DNA from: Tridacna crocea
Lineage: Eukaryota; Mollusca; Bivalvia; Cardiida; Cardiidae
Reading direction: 5' to 3'
NCBI GenBank assembly: GCA_943736015.1
Contig: OX031070.1
Span: 26,247,673-26,311,672, forward strand
DNA: 64,000 nt
In this document: positions 28,201-32,529 of the stretch, piece after piece
Position numbering within the stretch: the first letter of the stretch is position 1
Layout of the letters: each line of letters begins with the position of its first letter
Position numbers and translations under genes: made by a program
The notes under the pieces: generated by a model
What the model saw: the letters and a program-made list of their open reading frames with translations, nothing else
What the model was told of the DNA's origin: nothing
Databases searched by the model: none

Positions 28201-30859
28201 GAGAGATTGAAAGTGGGTCAGCTCAGGTGAAAATCTAGGTCAAATCCTAGGAAAAGCTTGTGGACAAGAAGCAGCAATTTAAGTTCAATACTCGTGAAAC
28301 TTAGTCAAAATGTTTGTCCAGTATTTAACCCATTACCACACAATCCCTACTTTTGATGACCCTGAGGTAGGAGCCTTTTTGTAAGCAGCATTTTCTCCTT
28401 TTCCCACTATGTTTTCTACCCTTCCAAAATCAAATTTCAATTCTTCAGCCACATTTATTGTGTCGTCTGCAAATGCTTTCAATTTGGACCAGTCTATAAA
28501 TTTGTTGTTTGGTAAAGAGTTAAGAAAACTTGTGAGACTGCTTGTCCTAATATCTTGTGATTTAAACCTCTACCAAATATTCTCTGGTTTTTACGACCCT
28601 GAGGCTTTTGAAAACATTGTGGGAAAAGGAGAAAATGCTGGTTACCAGCATTTTCTCCTTTTCCCACAATGTTTTCTACCCAGCTGGAAACTAATTTCAA
28701 TTTTCGAGTTACATTAATTTTGTCGTCTGCAAGTGCTTTCAATTTGGACCAGTCTAAAATATTGTCGTTAGGTAAAGGGTTAATATGGACATGTTTGTTC
28801 AAAAGGTGCAGGTGAGTGCCTTCAGAGCCATCATAGCCCGCTTGGTTCCAAAGAATCTTACATTATCCCTTGATACACAATCTCTCTTTGATTTCAGTAT
28901 GTGCCAACAACAGTTACCAGCCACAGGTGTACCTGTCACACGTCAAAGGGCTGATCAAATGAAGGAAATGTTTGAAGAGTTTGTTAAACAGAGGACTCTT
29001 ACAAACTGGAAATTCTGGATAGTATCCTTTCTATAGAGAACGAGACCTGTGGTCTCTTGAATTTGGGTTTAACTCTTTACCAAACGACAAAATTTTAGAC
29101 TTGTCGGAATTGAAAGCATTTGCAGATGACAAAATAAAAGTGATTGAAACTTTGAAATTTGTTTTGCAAAGGGTAGAAAACATTGTAGGAAAAGGAGAAA
29201 ATGCTGGTTACCAGCACTGTCTCCTTTTCCCACAATGTTTTCAAAAGCCTTCTTCAGGGTCGTTAAAAAACTGGGATTGTGTGGTAAAGAGTTAAATTGA
29301 ACAGATGTTCAGTAATTTTTCTGTCAGCGATATTTACCGGATCAAATGCAGGAGTTCATTCATTTAGCAAAAATTTCTGTTAAAATGCAAAGGCTTGCAA
29401 ATGTACAGTAGTATTCTAAACAATTTTATTCAAAGCGATAAATATATCTTGTAAGTTGCTTTGTCACCATCCTCTTTCTTATACATATATATGTGAATGA
29501 AGCAAATTTTTCCTTGACCCAACATCAGTTTTCACTAATAATTCGCAATTTGTTTGATTCGTACAATACAATGGTATCAACTGCCAGTGTGGATGAGTTG
29601 TGTAGATCAGTATTAGCTTGGCTGGATCAACATTGTTCCCTGCCATCATTAAGGCCAAGTAAGGATGTTTCTGCTAAGATTTCTCATTTTCTTGCTAATG
29701 TTTTTTCAGGTTATTGTGAAAAGATCATAGGACTTGTGTTTTTTACCCCTAGCACAAAGGCCGTAAGCCTTTACCTCGCAATCATGACTATTAACAACCC
29801 TATGTAAGGGGCCTTTTGAAAACATTGTGGGAAAAGGAGAAAATGCTGGTGACCAGCATTTTCTCCTTTTCCCACAAAGTTTTCTGCTCTTCCAACAATA
29901 AATTTCAAATTTTAAACCACATTTATTTTGTCATCTGCAAATACTTTAAATTTGAGCTGCTCTGTCATTTGGTAAAGAGTTTAAGGCAAGCTTTTGTCAT
30001 TCTGCTGTGTCCTGCATGCATCATTGCTATTGTGTCATCGACTATTACTTTACTGTACATGACCAATCCCATTGCAGTCTGTTTAGCTTCATTTGATGTT
30101 TTCATCTGCAAATGTTTTCTTCAAATTTTGACGCATGTACAATTTTGTTGTCTTTTAACAACAATCCCTACTTTTGACGACCCTGACAAAGAAGCCTTTA
30201 GAAAACATTGAGGGAAAAGGAGAAAATGCTGGTAACCAGCATTTTCTCCTTTTTCCACAATTTTTTATACCCTTGCCAAAACAATTTTTAATTTTTCAGC
30301 CATGTTTTATGTTGTTGTCTGCAAATACTTCCAATTAGGACAAGACTAGAATTTTATTGTTTGGTAAAGAGTTAAATAAGTTTGCAACAATTTCTTTTTA
30401 TAGAACTTTTTTTTTTTTTAATTTCAGTATTATATGAAGAATTTAGCAACCAATTATTTTCAAAAACAGTCAGAGAAACCTTGAACAGTTATACTTTTGT
30501 TTCTTCTAAGAAATGCATACATCATCTGTGCATTTTAAACTTGGTCTTGTCCTCTGTCTGAATGCATATTACAAGAATATGTGCCCAGGGGCAATCTTCA
30601 ACCATGGACAATAGCGCTTGCATCTTTCAATGATTTTTTCTTCAGTAAGATCCTAAAGACATCTAGATTGTTATTCACTTTACAAAGTGTCCTCTTACTG
30701 AGTTTTCTGCAATCTGTTTACCTTTCAGTTGCTGCAAATGCAATGCGCCATTTGAGTACCACTACGAGTATTTTGTCAGACCCAGCCAGAGTACCAGAAC
30801 AGGCAGCCCAGGCTGTAATAAAGAGACAGAAAAGTTTAAGCGAGGAAAACAACACATGA
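1068..30859 (+). CDS. Mondo: Mondo (MondoA/ChREBP-type) bHLHZip transcription factor, 5' end outside window
   Basis: Nuclear/cytoplasmic shuttling transcription factor that, in this family, pairs with Mlx and binds carbohydrate-response E-boxes when sugar phosphates rise. Exons seen: 1068-1260, 2001-2090, 3509-3564, 5413-6336, 7371-7491, 9295-9440, 10812-10917, 11662-11837, 15982-16095, (optional 21882-21902), 25322-25409, 26921-27020, 28898-29021, 29529-29658, 30729-30859. All have AG/GT borders and matching phases; the sum is 2499 nt, 832 residues plus TGA. In window numbering: acidic DDFMDLD near residue 88, Gln-rich segment in 114-421, Pro/Ser-rich 422-620, basic region HLSSEKKRRYNIK ending at 642, helix 1/loop/helix 2 643-680, zipper 680-705, then the C-terminal domain shared by Mondo and Mlx (NWKFWI..LIIRNLFDSYN..VSTASVDEL..WLDQHCSLPSLRP). 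The tail TTTSILSD..VPEQA is Mondo-specific and rules out Mlx itself. The N-terminal glucose-response regions are not in the window, so the real start lies upstream. Family call is from memory of vertebrate and fly homologues. Confidence 0.93.
1314..1433 (+). mobile_element. TTAA-1 MITE, internally deleted
   Basis: Short arm and left core remain; the right core and most of the long arm are gone. Immediately after the first Mondo exon's donor. Confidence 0.6.
1659..1887 (+). mobile_element. TTAA-2 MITE
   Basis: TTAA at 1659-1662 and 1884-1887. The core hairpin is almost perfect. In the intron after exon 1; a TTAA-1 core fragment follows to about 1950. Confidence 0.87.
2001..2090 (+). CDS. Mondo: Mondo exon, acidic DDFMDLD motif
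   Basis: Acceptor TATCTTACAG and donor GTATGT. Read in phase it gives GLGYADFIQPGLVQLQPNL followed by DDFMDLDPLT, a conserved landmark of Mondo proteins (QPGL..LQP...DFMD). Ends with one base of the next codon. Confidence 0.9.
2154..2377 (+). mobile_element. TTAA-1 MITE
   Basis: Right TTAA 2374-2377; left TTAA lost. Core hairpin complete with GGTAACC centre. Confidence 0.85.
2410..2570 (-). mobile_element. TTAA-1 MITE, interrupted
   Basis: Long arm and core up to CATTTTCTTTT; then cut by the TATACCCCC element that begins at 2573. Confidence 0.55.
2573..2995 (+). mobile_element. TATACCCCC element (bivalve-type non-autonomous repeat)
   Basis: Starts TATACCCCCGCAAACAAAGT with a stem to TTTGTGGGGGGTATA, contains GAATCAGCCTGTCTGTC and two roughly 165-bp internal repeats (GGCAGAAGTGTTCATTAGGA at about 2705 and 2860), and ends in GGGGGTATTTATCACC. 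Confidence 0.65.
3030..3260 (+). mobile_element. SINE-like element, decayed
   Basis: Contains ATTCATTCCTCTCACTGCTG and the 3' tail AATGTTGAAAATGGCATTAAACACC, shared with copies at 18.8 and 34.6 kb. Confidence 0.6.
3284..3430 (+). mobile_element. TTAA-3-like fragment
   Basis: TTAACCCTTGAAGCGCC opening resembles the CCCTTT..GTGCC end; the interior has diverged. Confidence 0.35.
3509..3564 (+). CDS. Mondo: Mondo exon, short linker
   Basis: 56 nt between TTTTTATAG and GTAAAAG. Phase fits both neighbours; encodes DMLTGSRSQQILNQTENTQ. No recognised motif; supported by phase and splice signals only. Confidence 0.7.
3660..3880 (-). mobile_element. TTAA-1 fragments
   Basis: Core-derived GAAAATGCTGGTTACCAGC then a long-arm piece (AAATGACCTAATTTCAGACT). 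Confidence 0.45.
3970..4090 (+). mobile_element. TTAA-1 core fragment
   Basis: Only the hairpin core and a little of the long arm (CTACCCTTCCAAAAG) remain. Confidence 0.55.
4091..4900. other. intron sequence, nothing recognised
   Basis: AT-rich intron DNA between Mondo exons 3 and 4. No splice-bounded ORF or element that I know. Confidence 0.6.
4902..5129 (+). mobile_element. TTAA-1 MITE
   Basis: TTAA at 4902-4905 and 5126-5129, termini GCCATTACCACACAA and TTGTCGTTTGGTAATGAG, GGTAACC centre. Confidence 0.92.
5171..5313 (+). mobile_element. SINE 3' part with poly-A
   Basis: GTGTCCTTGGGCAAGACACT through ATATGACTGAAATACTGTTG and GCGGCGTAAAACACC, then an 18-20 A tail and GTAA repeats. The tail is typical of mollusc SINEs sharing a conserved 3' domain. 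Confidence 0.75.
5413..6336 (+). CDS. Mondo: Mondo large exon, glutamine-rich region
   Basis: Acceptor TTATTTTAG, donor GTGAGT, 308 codons with no stop and phase 0 at both sides. It holds LSEQDPMIVDTENFILNQL, a strongly charged and Gln-rich stretch of coiled-coil type (about 5630-5820, with a run of Gln codons, mixed CAA/CAG, at 5786-5806), and Asn/Gln/Ser-rich sequence. The stretch NILTAMGENAPALLEEL recalls the ..LL...P.L...L segments of the central Mondo region. Polyglutamine tracts of this kind often vary in length between individuals. Confidence 0.88.
6410..6500 (+). mobile_element. TTAA-1 core fragment
   Basis: TTTTTGAAAACATTG..GGAGAAAATGCTGG and a matching right stem; ends missing. Starts about 75 bp after the Gln-rich exon. 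Confidence 0.55.
6549..7046 (+). mobile_element. pearl/Helentron-like element, short decayed copy
   Basis: TTTTTAGCTCCACTTGCCC start and GATACAGGGCCATCATGGCT-GTCTTGTTTTT end, as in the 12.5-kb element; core repeats mostly absent. Confidence 0.6.
7371..7491 (+). CDS. Mondo: Mondo exon, Pro/Ala/Thr-rich
   Basis: Acceptor ACTGTAACAG, donor GTAAGT. Encodes VPYRAKVKPRVIAPAPPAPA and then a Thr/Gln/Ser-rich run ending YLAQLLTT. Phase 0 in, phase 1 out, matching the next exon. Confidence 0.85.
7587..7818 (-). mobile_element. TTAA-1 MITE
   Basis: Long arm first (AACAACAATATGTTAGG), GGTTACC centre, short arm ending GTGGTAATGGG. Ends CTAA rather than TTAA. Confidence 0.82.
7815..7985 (-). mobile_element. 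TTAA-1 MITE, core lost
   Basis: Begins at the right end of the preceding copy; long arm complete, hairpin deleted, short arm remnant GGGTCGTAAAACCAGG. Confidence 0.6.
8208..8430 (-). mobile_element. TTAA-1 MITE
   Basis: Long arm left, but the core centre reads GGTAACT, the polarity expected of the other orientation. Confidence 0.78.
8436..8560 (+). mobile_element. TTAA-1 fragment
   Basis: Diverged core (GACATTGTTGGAAAAGGAGA) and a remnant TTTGGTCAACACTTGTTAA terminus. Confidence 0.5.
8561..9294. other. intron sequence, nothing recognised
   Basis: AT-rich DNA before the Mondo exon at 9295; a short GACGTAAAAATGATGTCAAAAATGACATCAC segment has three half-palindromic TGACRT motifs (about 8989-9019). 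Confidence 0.5.
9295..9440 (+). CDS. Mondo: Mondo exon, linker
   Basis: Acceptor TTATTGTTTAG, donor GTGGGT. Encodes GTYPGALVNVKEEAALANLQ and then a Pro/Ser/Gln-rich tail. VKEE is a possible sumoylation-type site (psi-K-x-E), by pattern only. Confidence 0.82.
9503..9729 (-). mobile_element. TTAA-1 MITE, GAAATTGCTC core subfamily
   Basis: Right TTAA 9726-9729. The core is GGAGAAATTGCTCATTATGAGCA, unlike the AAAATGCTGG core, and the ends are TTTCCCAAAC type. Confidence 0.82.
9846..10039 (+). mobile_element. TTAA-1 MITE lacking right half of hairpin
   Basis: Short arm, left core up to CTGGTAACC, then directly the long arm. Right TTAA 10036-10039. Confidence 0.78.
10191..10414 (-). mobile_element. 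TTAA-1 MITE
   Basis: TTAACACTTTACCAGATGAC start, GGTTACC centre, end TTGGTAAAGAGTAA. Confidence 0.85.
10437..10540 (+). mobile_element. SINE 3' part
   Basis: CACTTCAGAGCCCTGTCCTG to TAACTGAAATACTGTTGAAA and GTGAAACATCATAC, homologous to 5171-5313 but with no long A tail. Confidence 0.55.
10812..10917 (+). CDS. Mondo: Mondo exon, linker
   Basis: Acceptor CTGTTTTTCAG, donor GTATGT. Encodes LTPDFPTSVLLAAANHAFSS then NSLTVKEVLQNVSLP. Phases 0 in and 1 out. Confidence 0.82.
11160..11377 (-). mobile_element. TTAA-1 MITE
   Basis: Left end decayed (CACTATAATCAACC); right end AAGGGTTAA, TTAA 11374-11377. Confidence 0.75.
11394..11621 (+). mobile_element. TTAA-1 MITE
   Basis: Termini ACCCTTTACCACACAATC and TTTGGCAAAGAGTTAA; perfect core. 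Ends about 40 bp before the Mondo exon at 11662. Confidence 0.9.
11662..11837 (+). CDS. Mondo: Mondo exon, Ser/Pro-rich
   Basis: Acceptor TATATTTTCAG, donor GTGGGT. A run of SPAPSPSPTPMFSPTAETSP gives many SP/TP sites that could be phosphorylated. A donor 4 bases downstream (GTATTA) would break the frame, so 11837 is preferred. Confidence 0.82.
11919..12148 (-). mobile_element. TTAA-1 MITE
   Basis: TTAA 11919-11922 and 12145-12148. Begins about 80 bp after an exon donor. Confidence 0.87.
12200..12224. repeat. poly-G run (25)
   Basis: 25 consecutive G; may be length-variable or G-quadruplex-forming. Confidence 0.95.
12240..12470 (+). mobile_element. non-autonomous repeat fragment related to 45.3 kb
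   Basis: GGAATCCGCCTGTCTGTCCG, GTGTACAAAATAGTGTCAAAG, CGCTGGCAGGGATATAAAGTC; the last segment recurs at about 45427. Confidence 0.5.
12531..15496 (+). mobile_element. pearl/Helentron-like element with long tandem core
   Basis: Starts TTTTAGCTCACCTGAGC with a short stem (GAGCACATAGTGCTC), then CGTCCGTCCG repeats and a AACCGCC..CAGATTTCAGTGAAA segment. A tandem core follows, then a tail GGTGAGCGATATAGGACCAT and CATGGTCCTCTTGTTTT. A truncated TATACCCCC-type element (about 15040-15150) sits inside the distal part. No coding capacity seen. Class assignment is from memory of mollusc pearl/HINE elements with about 160-bp repeats. Confidence 0.7.
12640..14905 (+). repeat. tandem array of about 165-bp units, about 13-14 copies
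   Basis: GGAAATCTTTAAAAATCTTC recurs at about 12944, 13110, 13275 and onward. Two variants alternate: one with CATATTTGGCATGTAGCATC and AAATTATGG, one with CATATATGGCATGTAGTATC and AAATAATGG, giving a roughly 330-bp higher-order period. Confidence 0.93.
15508..15710. mobile_element. CCAAT palindromic MITE, diverged
   Basis: GGGCCTGTATTCACCAACTA start; arms AAGTAACACAACTCCGGATT and AAGTTGTGTTACTTACAAAT. CCAAT sites mutated in this copy. Confidence 0.75.
15722..15952 (-). mobile_element. TTAA-1 MITE
   Basis: Long arm left, decayed; core centre GATAACC (polarity swapped). Ends about 30 bp before the basic-region exon. Confidence 0.7.
15982..16095 (+). CDS. Mondo: Mondo exon, basic region and start of helix 1
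   Basis: Acceptor TACATTTTTAG, donor GTACAT (weaker). Encodes an acidic lead RRDDDDSKK and then TTHLSSEKKRRYNIK, the DNA-contacting basic segment. H, E and RR fall in the H..E..RR positions that read the CANNTG E-box in class B bHLH proteins. The exon ends exactly after NIK; in vertebrate homologues the next residues are LGFDTL. Confidence 0.92.
16183..16615 (-). mobile_element. TTAA-1 MITE split by a CAGAG palindrome
   Basis: Long arm to AGAAAGCAACTACA (16236), insertion 16237-16429, then AACTACAGGTGACAAATATG and the rest of the copy to TAATAGATTAA. Confidence 0.7.
16237..16429. mobile_element. CAGAG palindromic (hAT-like) MITE inserted in a TTAA-1 copy
   Basis: CAGAGCTCCAGATAAGAGGG start and ..CTCTGTCTGGGGCTCT end. 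The 7-mer AACTACA flanks both sides (16230-16236, 16430-16436), consistent with a target duplication; hAT elements make 8 bp. Central hairpin GGGTACTCATTAGAATCGTC at about 16313-16349. Confidence 0.78.
16852..16890 (+). mobile_element. TATACCCCC element, 5' end only
   Basis: TATACCCCCCCAAAACTCTG with matching stem and TATAGGAGTCAGCTTGTT; the body is missing. Confidence 0.6.
16891..17255. other. intron sequence, nothing recognised
   Basis: Unremarkable intron between the basic-region exon and the candidate microexon. Confidence 0.5.
17256..17480 (+). mobile_element. TTAA-1 MITE
   Basis: TTAA 17256-17259, short-arm variant TCCCTGGTTTTTACAAGCC; ends GGTTGA. Confidence 0.85.
17481..17660 (-). 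mobile_element. TTAA-1 MITE, decayed
   Basis: Directly abuts the previous copy; core reads GTTGTGGGAATAGGAGAAAA with a broken right stem. Confidence 0.55.
17783..17978. mobile_element. CCAAT palindromic MITE
   Basis: Central TTCTGATTGGCTAAACC and GGTTTAGCCAATCAGAAG facing arms at about 17855-17900. Confidence 0.85.
18596..18777. mobile_element. CAGAG palindromic (hAT-like) MITE
   Basis: CAGGGCTCCAGGTAAGAGGG start, ..TCTGGAGTTCAG end; hairpin around GTGGGTACTCATTAGAATCG. Confidence 0.8.
18788..19050 (+). mobile_element. tRNA-derived SINE
   Basis: Leading part has a B-box-like GGTTCAAGTTCC (18833-18844); the body has ATTCATTCCCCTCTCACTGC and GTGGGAAAGCAGCCGATGG, shared with 34.5 kb; tail AAAATGGTGTTAAACA. 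Confidence 0.65.
19051..19470. other. intron sequence, nothing recognised
   Basis: No gene or element that I can name. Confidence 0.5.
19473..19631. mobile_element. CCAAT palindromic MITE, decayed
   Basis: GCCTGTATCCACTAATCATT start; only one intact GATTGGCTAAAC remains. Confidence 0.6.
19632..19858 (+). mobile_element. TTAA-1 MITE
   Basis: ATTAAACCTTTACCAAACAA start; core ATGCTGGTAAACAGCAT; long arm ends TCGTTTGGTGAAGAA. Confidence 0.83.
20040..20120 (+). mobile_element. TTAA-1 core fragment
   Basis: AAAATGTTGATCAAGAGCATTTTCTCC and part of the long arm. Confidence 0.5.
20350..20577 (+). mobile_element. TTAA-1 MITE
   Basis: TTAA 20350-20353; core centre GGTACCC; right end degraded to GGTATCGGGTCA. 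Confidence 0.85.
20594..20790 (-). mobile_element. TTAA-1 MITE, GAAATTGCTC core subfamily
   Basis: GAGAAATTGCTTGTTACGAGCAATTTCTC hairpin and ..ACACGTAAAAACCAGGGCTT short arm; left terminus missing. Confidence 0.75.
20940..21880. other. intron sequence, nothing recognised
   Basis: About 0.9 kb upstream of the candidate microexon without a recognisable element. Overlapping open frames on both strands here lack splice or protein support. Confidence 0.5.
21882..21902 (+). CDS. Mondo: candidate 21-nt in-frame microexon of Mondo
   Basis: A pyrimidine-rich acceptor (TTTTTATTTTAG) is followed by seven open codons, TAGQMQK, and a consensus donor GTATGT. Both sides are phase 0, so it can be included or skipped without a frameshift. 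Inclusion would put seven residues between NIK and SGFEVL in helix 1. The known family sequences I recall lack it, so it would be optional or a chance match of splice signals in a 9-kb intron. Confidence 0.33.
22006..22220. mobile_element. CCAAT palindromic MITE
   Basis: GGGCCCATATTCACCAAATA start; the inner arm CCATTCGGTTTAGCCAA is duplicated at 22103-22133. Confidence 0.85.
22245..22400 (-). mobile_element. TTAA-1 MITE, decayed
   Basis: TTTGCAGACAACAAAATAAC, core AGAAAATGTGTGCTACCAGC, degraded ends. Confidence 0.5.
22622..22852 (+). mobile_element. TTAA-1 MITE
   Basis: TTAA 22622-22625 and 22849-22852; several core mismatches (GCTGCTAACC). Confidence 0.87.
22853..23255 (-). mobile_element. 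two TTAA-1 copies, one decayed
   Basis: A decayed piece to GATAGAGTTAA (about 23008), then a long-arm-left copy with AAATGCTGGTTACCAGC core, ending GGGTAAAGGTTAA. Confidence 0.6.
23373..23592 (+). mobile_element. TTAA-1 MITE
   Basis: CTTTACCACAGAATTCTGAG start, complete core with a small right-stem gap, TTTGGTAAAGAGTTC end. A further decayed copy follows to about 23790. Confidence 0.8.
24047..24273 (+). mobile_element. TTAA-1 MITE
   Basis: TTAA at 24047-24050 and 24270-24273. Confidence 0.9.
24449..24676 (+). mobile_element. TTAA-1 MITE, TTTCCC-end subfamily
   Basis: CCTTTCCCGAACAATCCCTG start and CTTTTGGGAAAGGGTTAA end; short arm CGGGTCAGGAATAGAAGCC. Confidence 0.88.
24923..25151 (-). mobile_element. 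TTAA-1 MITE
   Basis: TTAA 24923-24926 and 25148-25151; CACTGTGGG core variant with GGTTACC. Confidence 0.9.
25152..25262 (-). mobile_element. TTAA-1 fragment
   Basis: Core and short-arm remnant directly after the previous copy's TTAA; ends 60 bp before an exon. Confidence 0.5.
25322..25409 (+). CDS. Mondo: Mondo exon, helix 1, loop and helix 2
   Basis: Acceptor TCTTTTCAG, donor GTTAGT. Encodes SGFEVLHSLIPSLSSNPNAK and VSKAAMLQK, which lines up with GFDTLHSL..L....KVSKA..LQK of ChREBP/MondoA. Confidence 0.93.
25452..25674 (-). mobile_element. TTAA-1 MITE
   Basis: TTAA 25452-25455 and 25671-25674. Confidence 0.9.
25760..25880. mobile_element. TTAA-3 palindrome fragment
   Basis: AAGATCAGACTGC..GCAGTCTGATCTTGATCTAC hairpin; ends worn. 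Confidence 0.65.
25983..26222 (-). mobile_element. TTAA-1 MITE
   Basis: TTAA 25983-25986 and 26219-26222. A further decayed core piece lies at about 26240-26370. Confidence 0.85.
26400..26709 (-). mobile_element. TTAA-2 MITE next to a TTAA-1 core fragment
   Basis: TTAA-2 spans about 26480-26708 (CCCATTACCCCATAAGG .. GTATCTATGGAGTAAAGGGTTAA) with core AAGGTGAAATTGCTCGTCAC; the 26440-26478 piece is a TTAA-1 core remnant. Confidence 0.8.
26921..27020 (+). CDS. Mondo: Mondo exon, helix 2 end and leucine zipper
   Basis: Acceptor TTGTGTGAACAG, donor GTATGT. Completes TAEY of helix 2 and gives CRKLKTERAQMQKEADILKQ then EIGSLNQAI, heptad-spaced hydrophobics that pair with Mlx. Confidence 0.93.
27193..27415 (+). 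mobile_element. TTAA-1 MITE
   Basis: Short arm AACAATTCCCCATTTTAATG, core complete with GGTAACC centre, end TCTGGTAAAGAGTTGA. Confidence 0.8.
27416..27900. other. intron sequence, nothing recognised
   Basis: Intron between zipper exon and C-terminal-domain exon. Confidence 0.5.
27900..28050 (-). mobile_element. TTAA-1 long-arm remnant
   Basis: TTTTAGCCTTGTCCACATTG and GTATTTGCTGATGAAAAATT; hairpin lost. Confidence 0.45.
28325..28523 (+). mobile_element. TTAA-1 MITE lacking left half of hairpin
   Basis: TTAA 28325-28328 and 28520-28523; short arm runs straight into AGCAGCATTTTCTCC. Confidence 0.83.
28562..28783 (+). mobile_element. TTAA-1 MITE
   Basis: TTAA 28562-28565 and 28780-28783; perfect core but the centre is GGTTACC, opposite to its arm polarity. 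Confidence 0.9.
28898..29021 (+). CDS. Mondo: Mondo exon, start of C-terminal domain
   Basis: Acceptor CTTTGATTTCAG, donor GTATCC. Encodes SMCQQQLPATGVPVTRQRAD and QMKEMFEEFVKQRTLTNWKFWI, very close to the CQQQLPATGVP..R and NWKFW motifs of vertebrate ChREBP/MondoA. Confidence 0.94.
29069..29295 (-). mobile_element. TTAA-1 MITE
   Basis: TTAA 29069-29072 and 29292-29295, 47 bp after an exon donor. Confidence 0.92.
29529..29658 (+). CDS. Mondo: Mondo exon, C-terminal domain
   Basis: Acceptor GACCCAACATCAG, donor GTAAGG. Encodes FSLIIRNLFDSYNTMVSTAS and VDELCRSVLAWLDQHCSLPS, the hydrophobic dimerisation/cytoplasmic-retention region shared with Mlx. Confidence 0.94.
29762..29983 (+). mobile_element. 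TTAA-1 MITE
   Basis: GTAAGCCTTTACCTCGCAAT start, centre GGTGACC, end TTTGGTAAAGAGTTTAA. Confidence 0.82.
30155..30374 (+). mobile_element. TTAA-1 MITE
   Basis: Start TTTTAACAACAATCCCTACT, right TTAA 30371-30374. Confidence 0.85.
30729..30859 (+). CDS. Mondo: Mondo last exon
   Basis: Acceptor TTTACCTTTCAG. Encodes IAANAMRHLSTTTSILSDPA, RVPEQAAQAV and a short charged tail to TGA at 30857-30859. The TSIL.DP..VPEQA tail is diagnostic for Mondo. Confidence 0.94.
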
Positions 30860-30992
30860 AGGAAAATTATTTCTGCATTCACCAGCCATTTAGAATTGAT
30901 GTGACAATCCAAATTGCAAGTCTGTTTGCCATATCCACCAACCTTTCTAAGTTTTGTTCTTATTTTTAACTATGAGGTTAACTTGCTGATAC

Positions 30993-31144
30993 GTTAACTG
31001 TTCACCAAACAGTTTCAGACTGTTCCAAAATGAAAGCATTTGCAGACAGCAGTTTTTGCTTGAATGGTGGGATTTGTAATTGATAGGATAGAAAACAGTT
31101 TGCAAAAAGGACAAAATGATGGCAACCAGTATTTTCTCCTATTC
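30993..31144 (-). mobile_element. TTAA-1 MITE, decayed
   Basis: Long arm CAAACAGTTTCAGACTGTTCC and a diverged core, in the Mondo 3' flank/UTR. Confidence 0.55.
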
Positions 31145-31148
31145 CCTT

Positions 31149-31374
31149 AAATCTTTACCATACAATCCCGACTTTTAACAACCTTGAGAAGGAAGCCTTT
31201 TGAAAAAATTGTGGAAAAAGGAGAAAATGCTGTTAACCAGCATTTTCTCCTTTTTCTACAATGTTTTTTACCCTTCACAATACAAATTTCAAATTTTCTG
31301 TCACTTTTATTTCGTCATCTGCAAATGCTTTTAATTTGGACTGGTTTACAATTTTGTCATTTGGTGAAGAGTTA
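31149..31374 (+). mobile_element. TTAA-1 MITE
   Basis: CTTAAATCTTTACCATACAA start; long arm ends CATTTGGTGAAGAGTTAA. A short-arm fragment follows to 31432. Confidence 0.85.
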
Positions 31375-31942
31375 ATGTTTTCAGAAGCCTTTTTTCTAGG
31401 GTCCACAAATGAAGATGTTTTGGTAAAGGTTTAATATGCATTTTGTTGGCCAATCAAATGGTTTCTTTGGGTTCAGAAGAACTGAATTTTGAATGATTGG
31501 TGAATAGTGCCCAGTAAATCTGACTGGTTGAGTTGATATGTCATGACCAGTTGGAAGCCTGGTCTCTGAATTTCAGGAATAGTGAAATGAGATTAAAACA
31601 TGGTTGTTGAATGCATGACTTTGTGCCATATTTTTGCCCCAAAATTGTGAACTTGTATAGTTTGGGGACAAATAAGGGCATTTTATACAGCATGGTTGTG
31701 CTTTTATGTAGTGGGTGGATTGTGCTTGATGCTTTAAAGTTTTACATATTTGTGAATGGAAAGAGGACATATGACTTTTTGATACCAGTTTTGCCGGGGA
31801 TGATGGTAAAGTTGAATGATGGGCTAGATATCAAGGGCACTGGAAATGTTACTTTTAGATATGTGGAAAATCTGTGATCTCGTTTTGGCAGCTTAATTAC
31901 TATCCCTTATGAGTTGTAATTGTATGTTTTCCCTGCCTGTGT

Positions 31943-31948
31943 ATTAAA
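31943..31948 (+). promoter_or_regulatory. possible Mondo polyadenylation signal (ATTAAA)
   Basis: The variant signal ATTAAA lies 1.08 kb after the stop and is followed by a U/GU-rich tract (GTTTTTCTGTTTTGG). The 3' UTR would then contain TTAA-1 fragments and one nearly whole copy. No better signal was seen closer to the stop; position unproven. Confidence 0.22.
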
Positions 31949-32019
31949 AAGAAGTTTTTCTGTTTTGGTCCCTTTTCTAGAAATGTTTTGAATATTTGTA
32001 AAGAAGATTTAGTTGTAAT

Positions 32020-32170
32020 CCATACAGCAAATTTCAGACCTGACCATCTTAAAAATATTTGACAGACTACTTATGTTAAAACTGAACTTAAAAAATGTTT
32101 TTGCAAAGATAGAAATCATATATGGAAGGAGAGAAAATGCTGCTGTCCAGCATTTTACTGAATTTACCAC
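32020..32170 (-). mobile_element. TTAA-1 MITE, decayed
   Basis: AATTTCAGACCTGACCATC, GGAGAGAAAATGCTGCTGTC; another decayed core at 32440-32530 and a family-I-like piece at 32270-32345. Confidence 0.45.
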
Positions 32171-32529
32171 CAGAAGTAATATTTCCTGTTATTTTCAATT
32201 AAAGGATGAATTTATGAACCTAAATGAATCCTCATATGGTTTTGGATATTTGTGACCTATCAGGCAAAAAGGGATCATCTGGGAACCCTGACAAATGTCG
32301 ACCCTTGGCAGACTGTGCGGATTGCGTTGGCTGACCAGGATCGACACTTTTGCTGTTAGGATATTATCTCTATGAAAAAGGTCATTCTACCATACTACTC
32401 AGTCATTTATGAACTATCAAATTACTGTTTTTTGATACGAGAGAAAACATTGAGGAAAAATGAGAAAATGCTAGTTATCAGCATTTTCTCCTCTTCTCAC
32501 TTTCTTTTCAAAAGCACTATTCCATTTGT

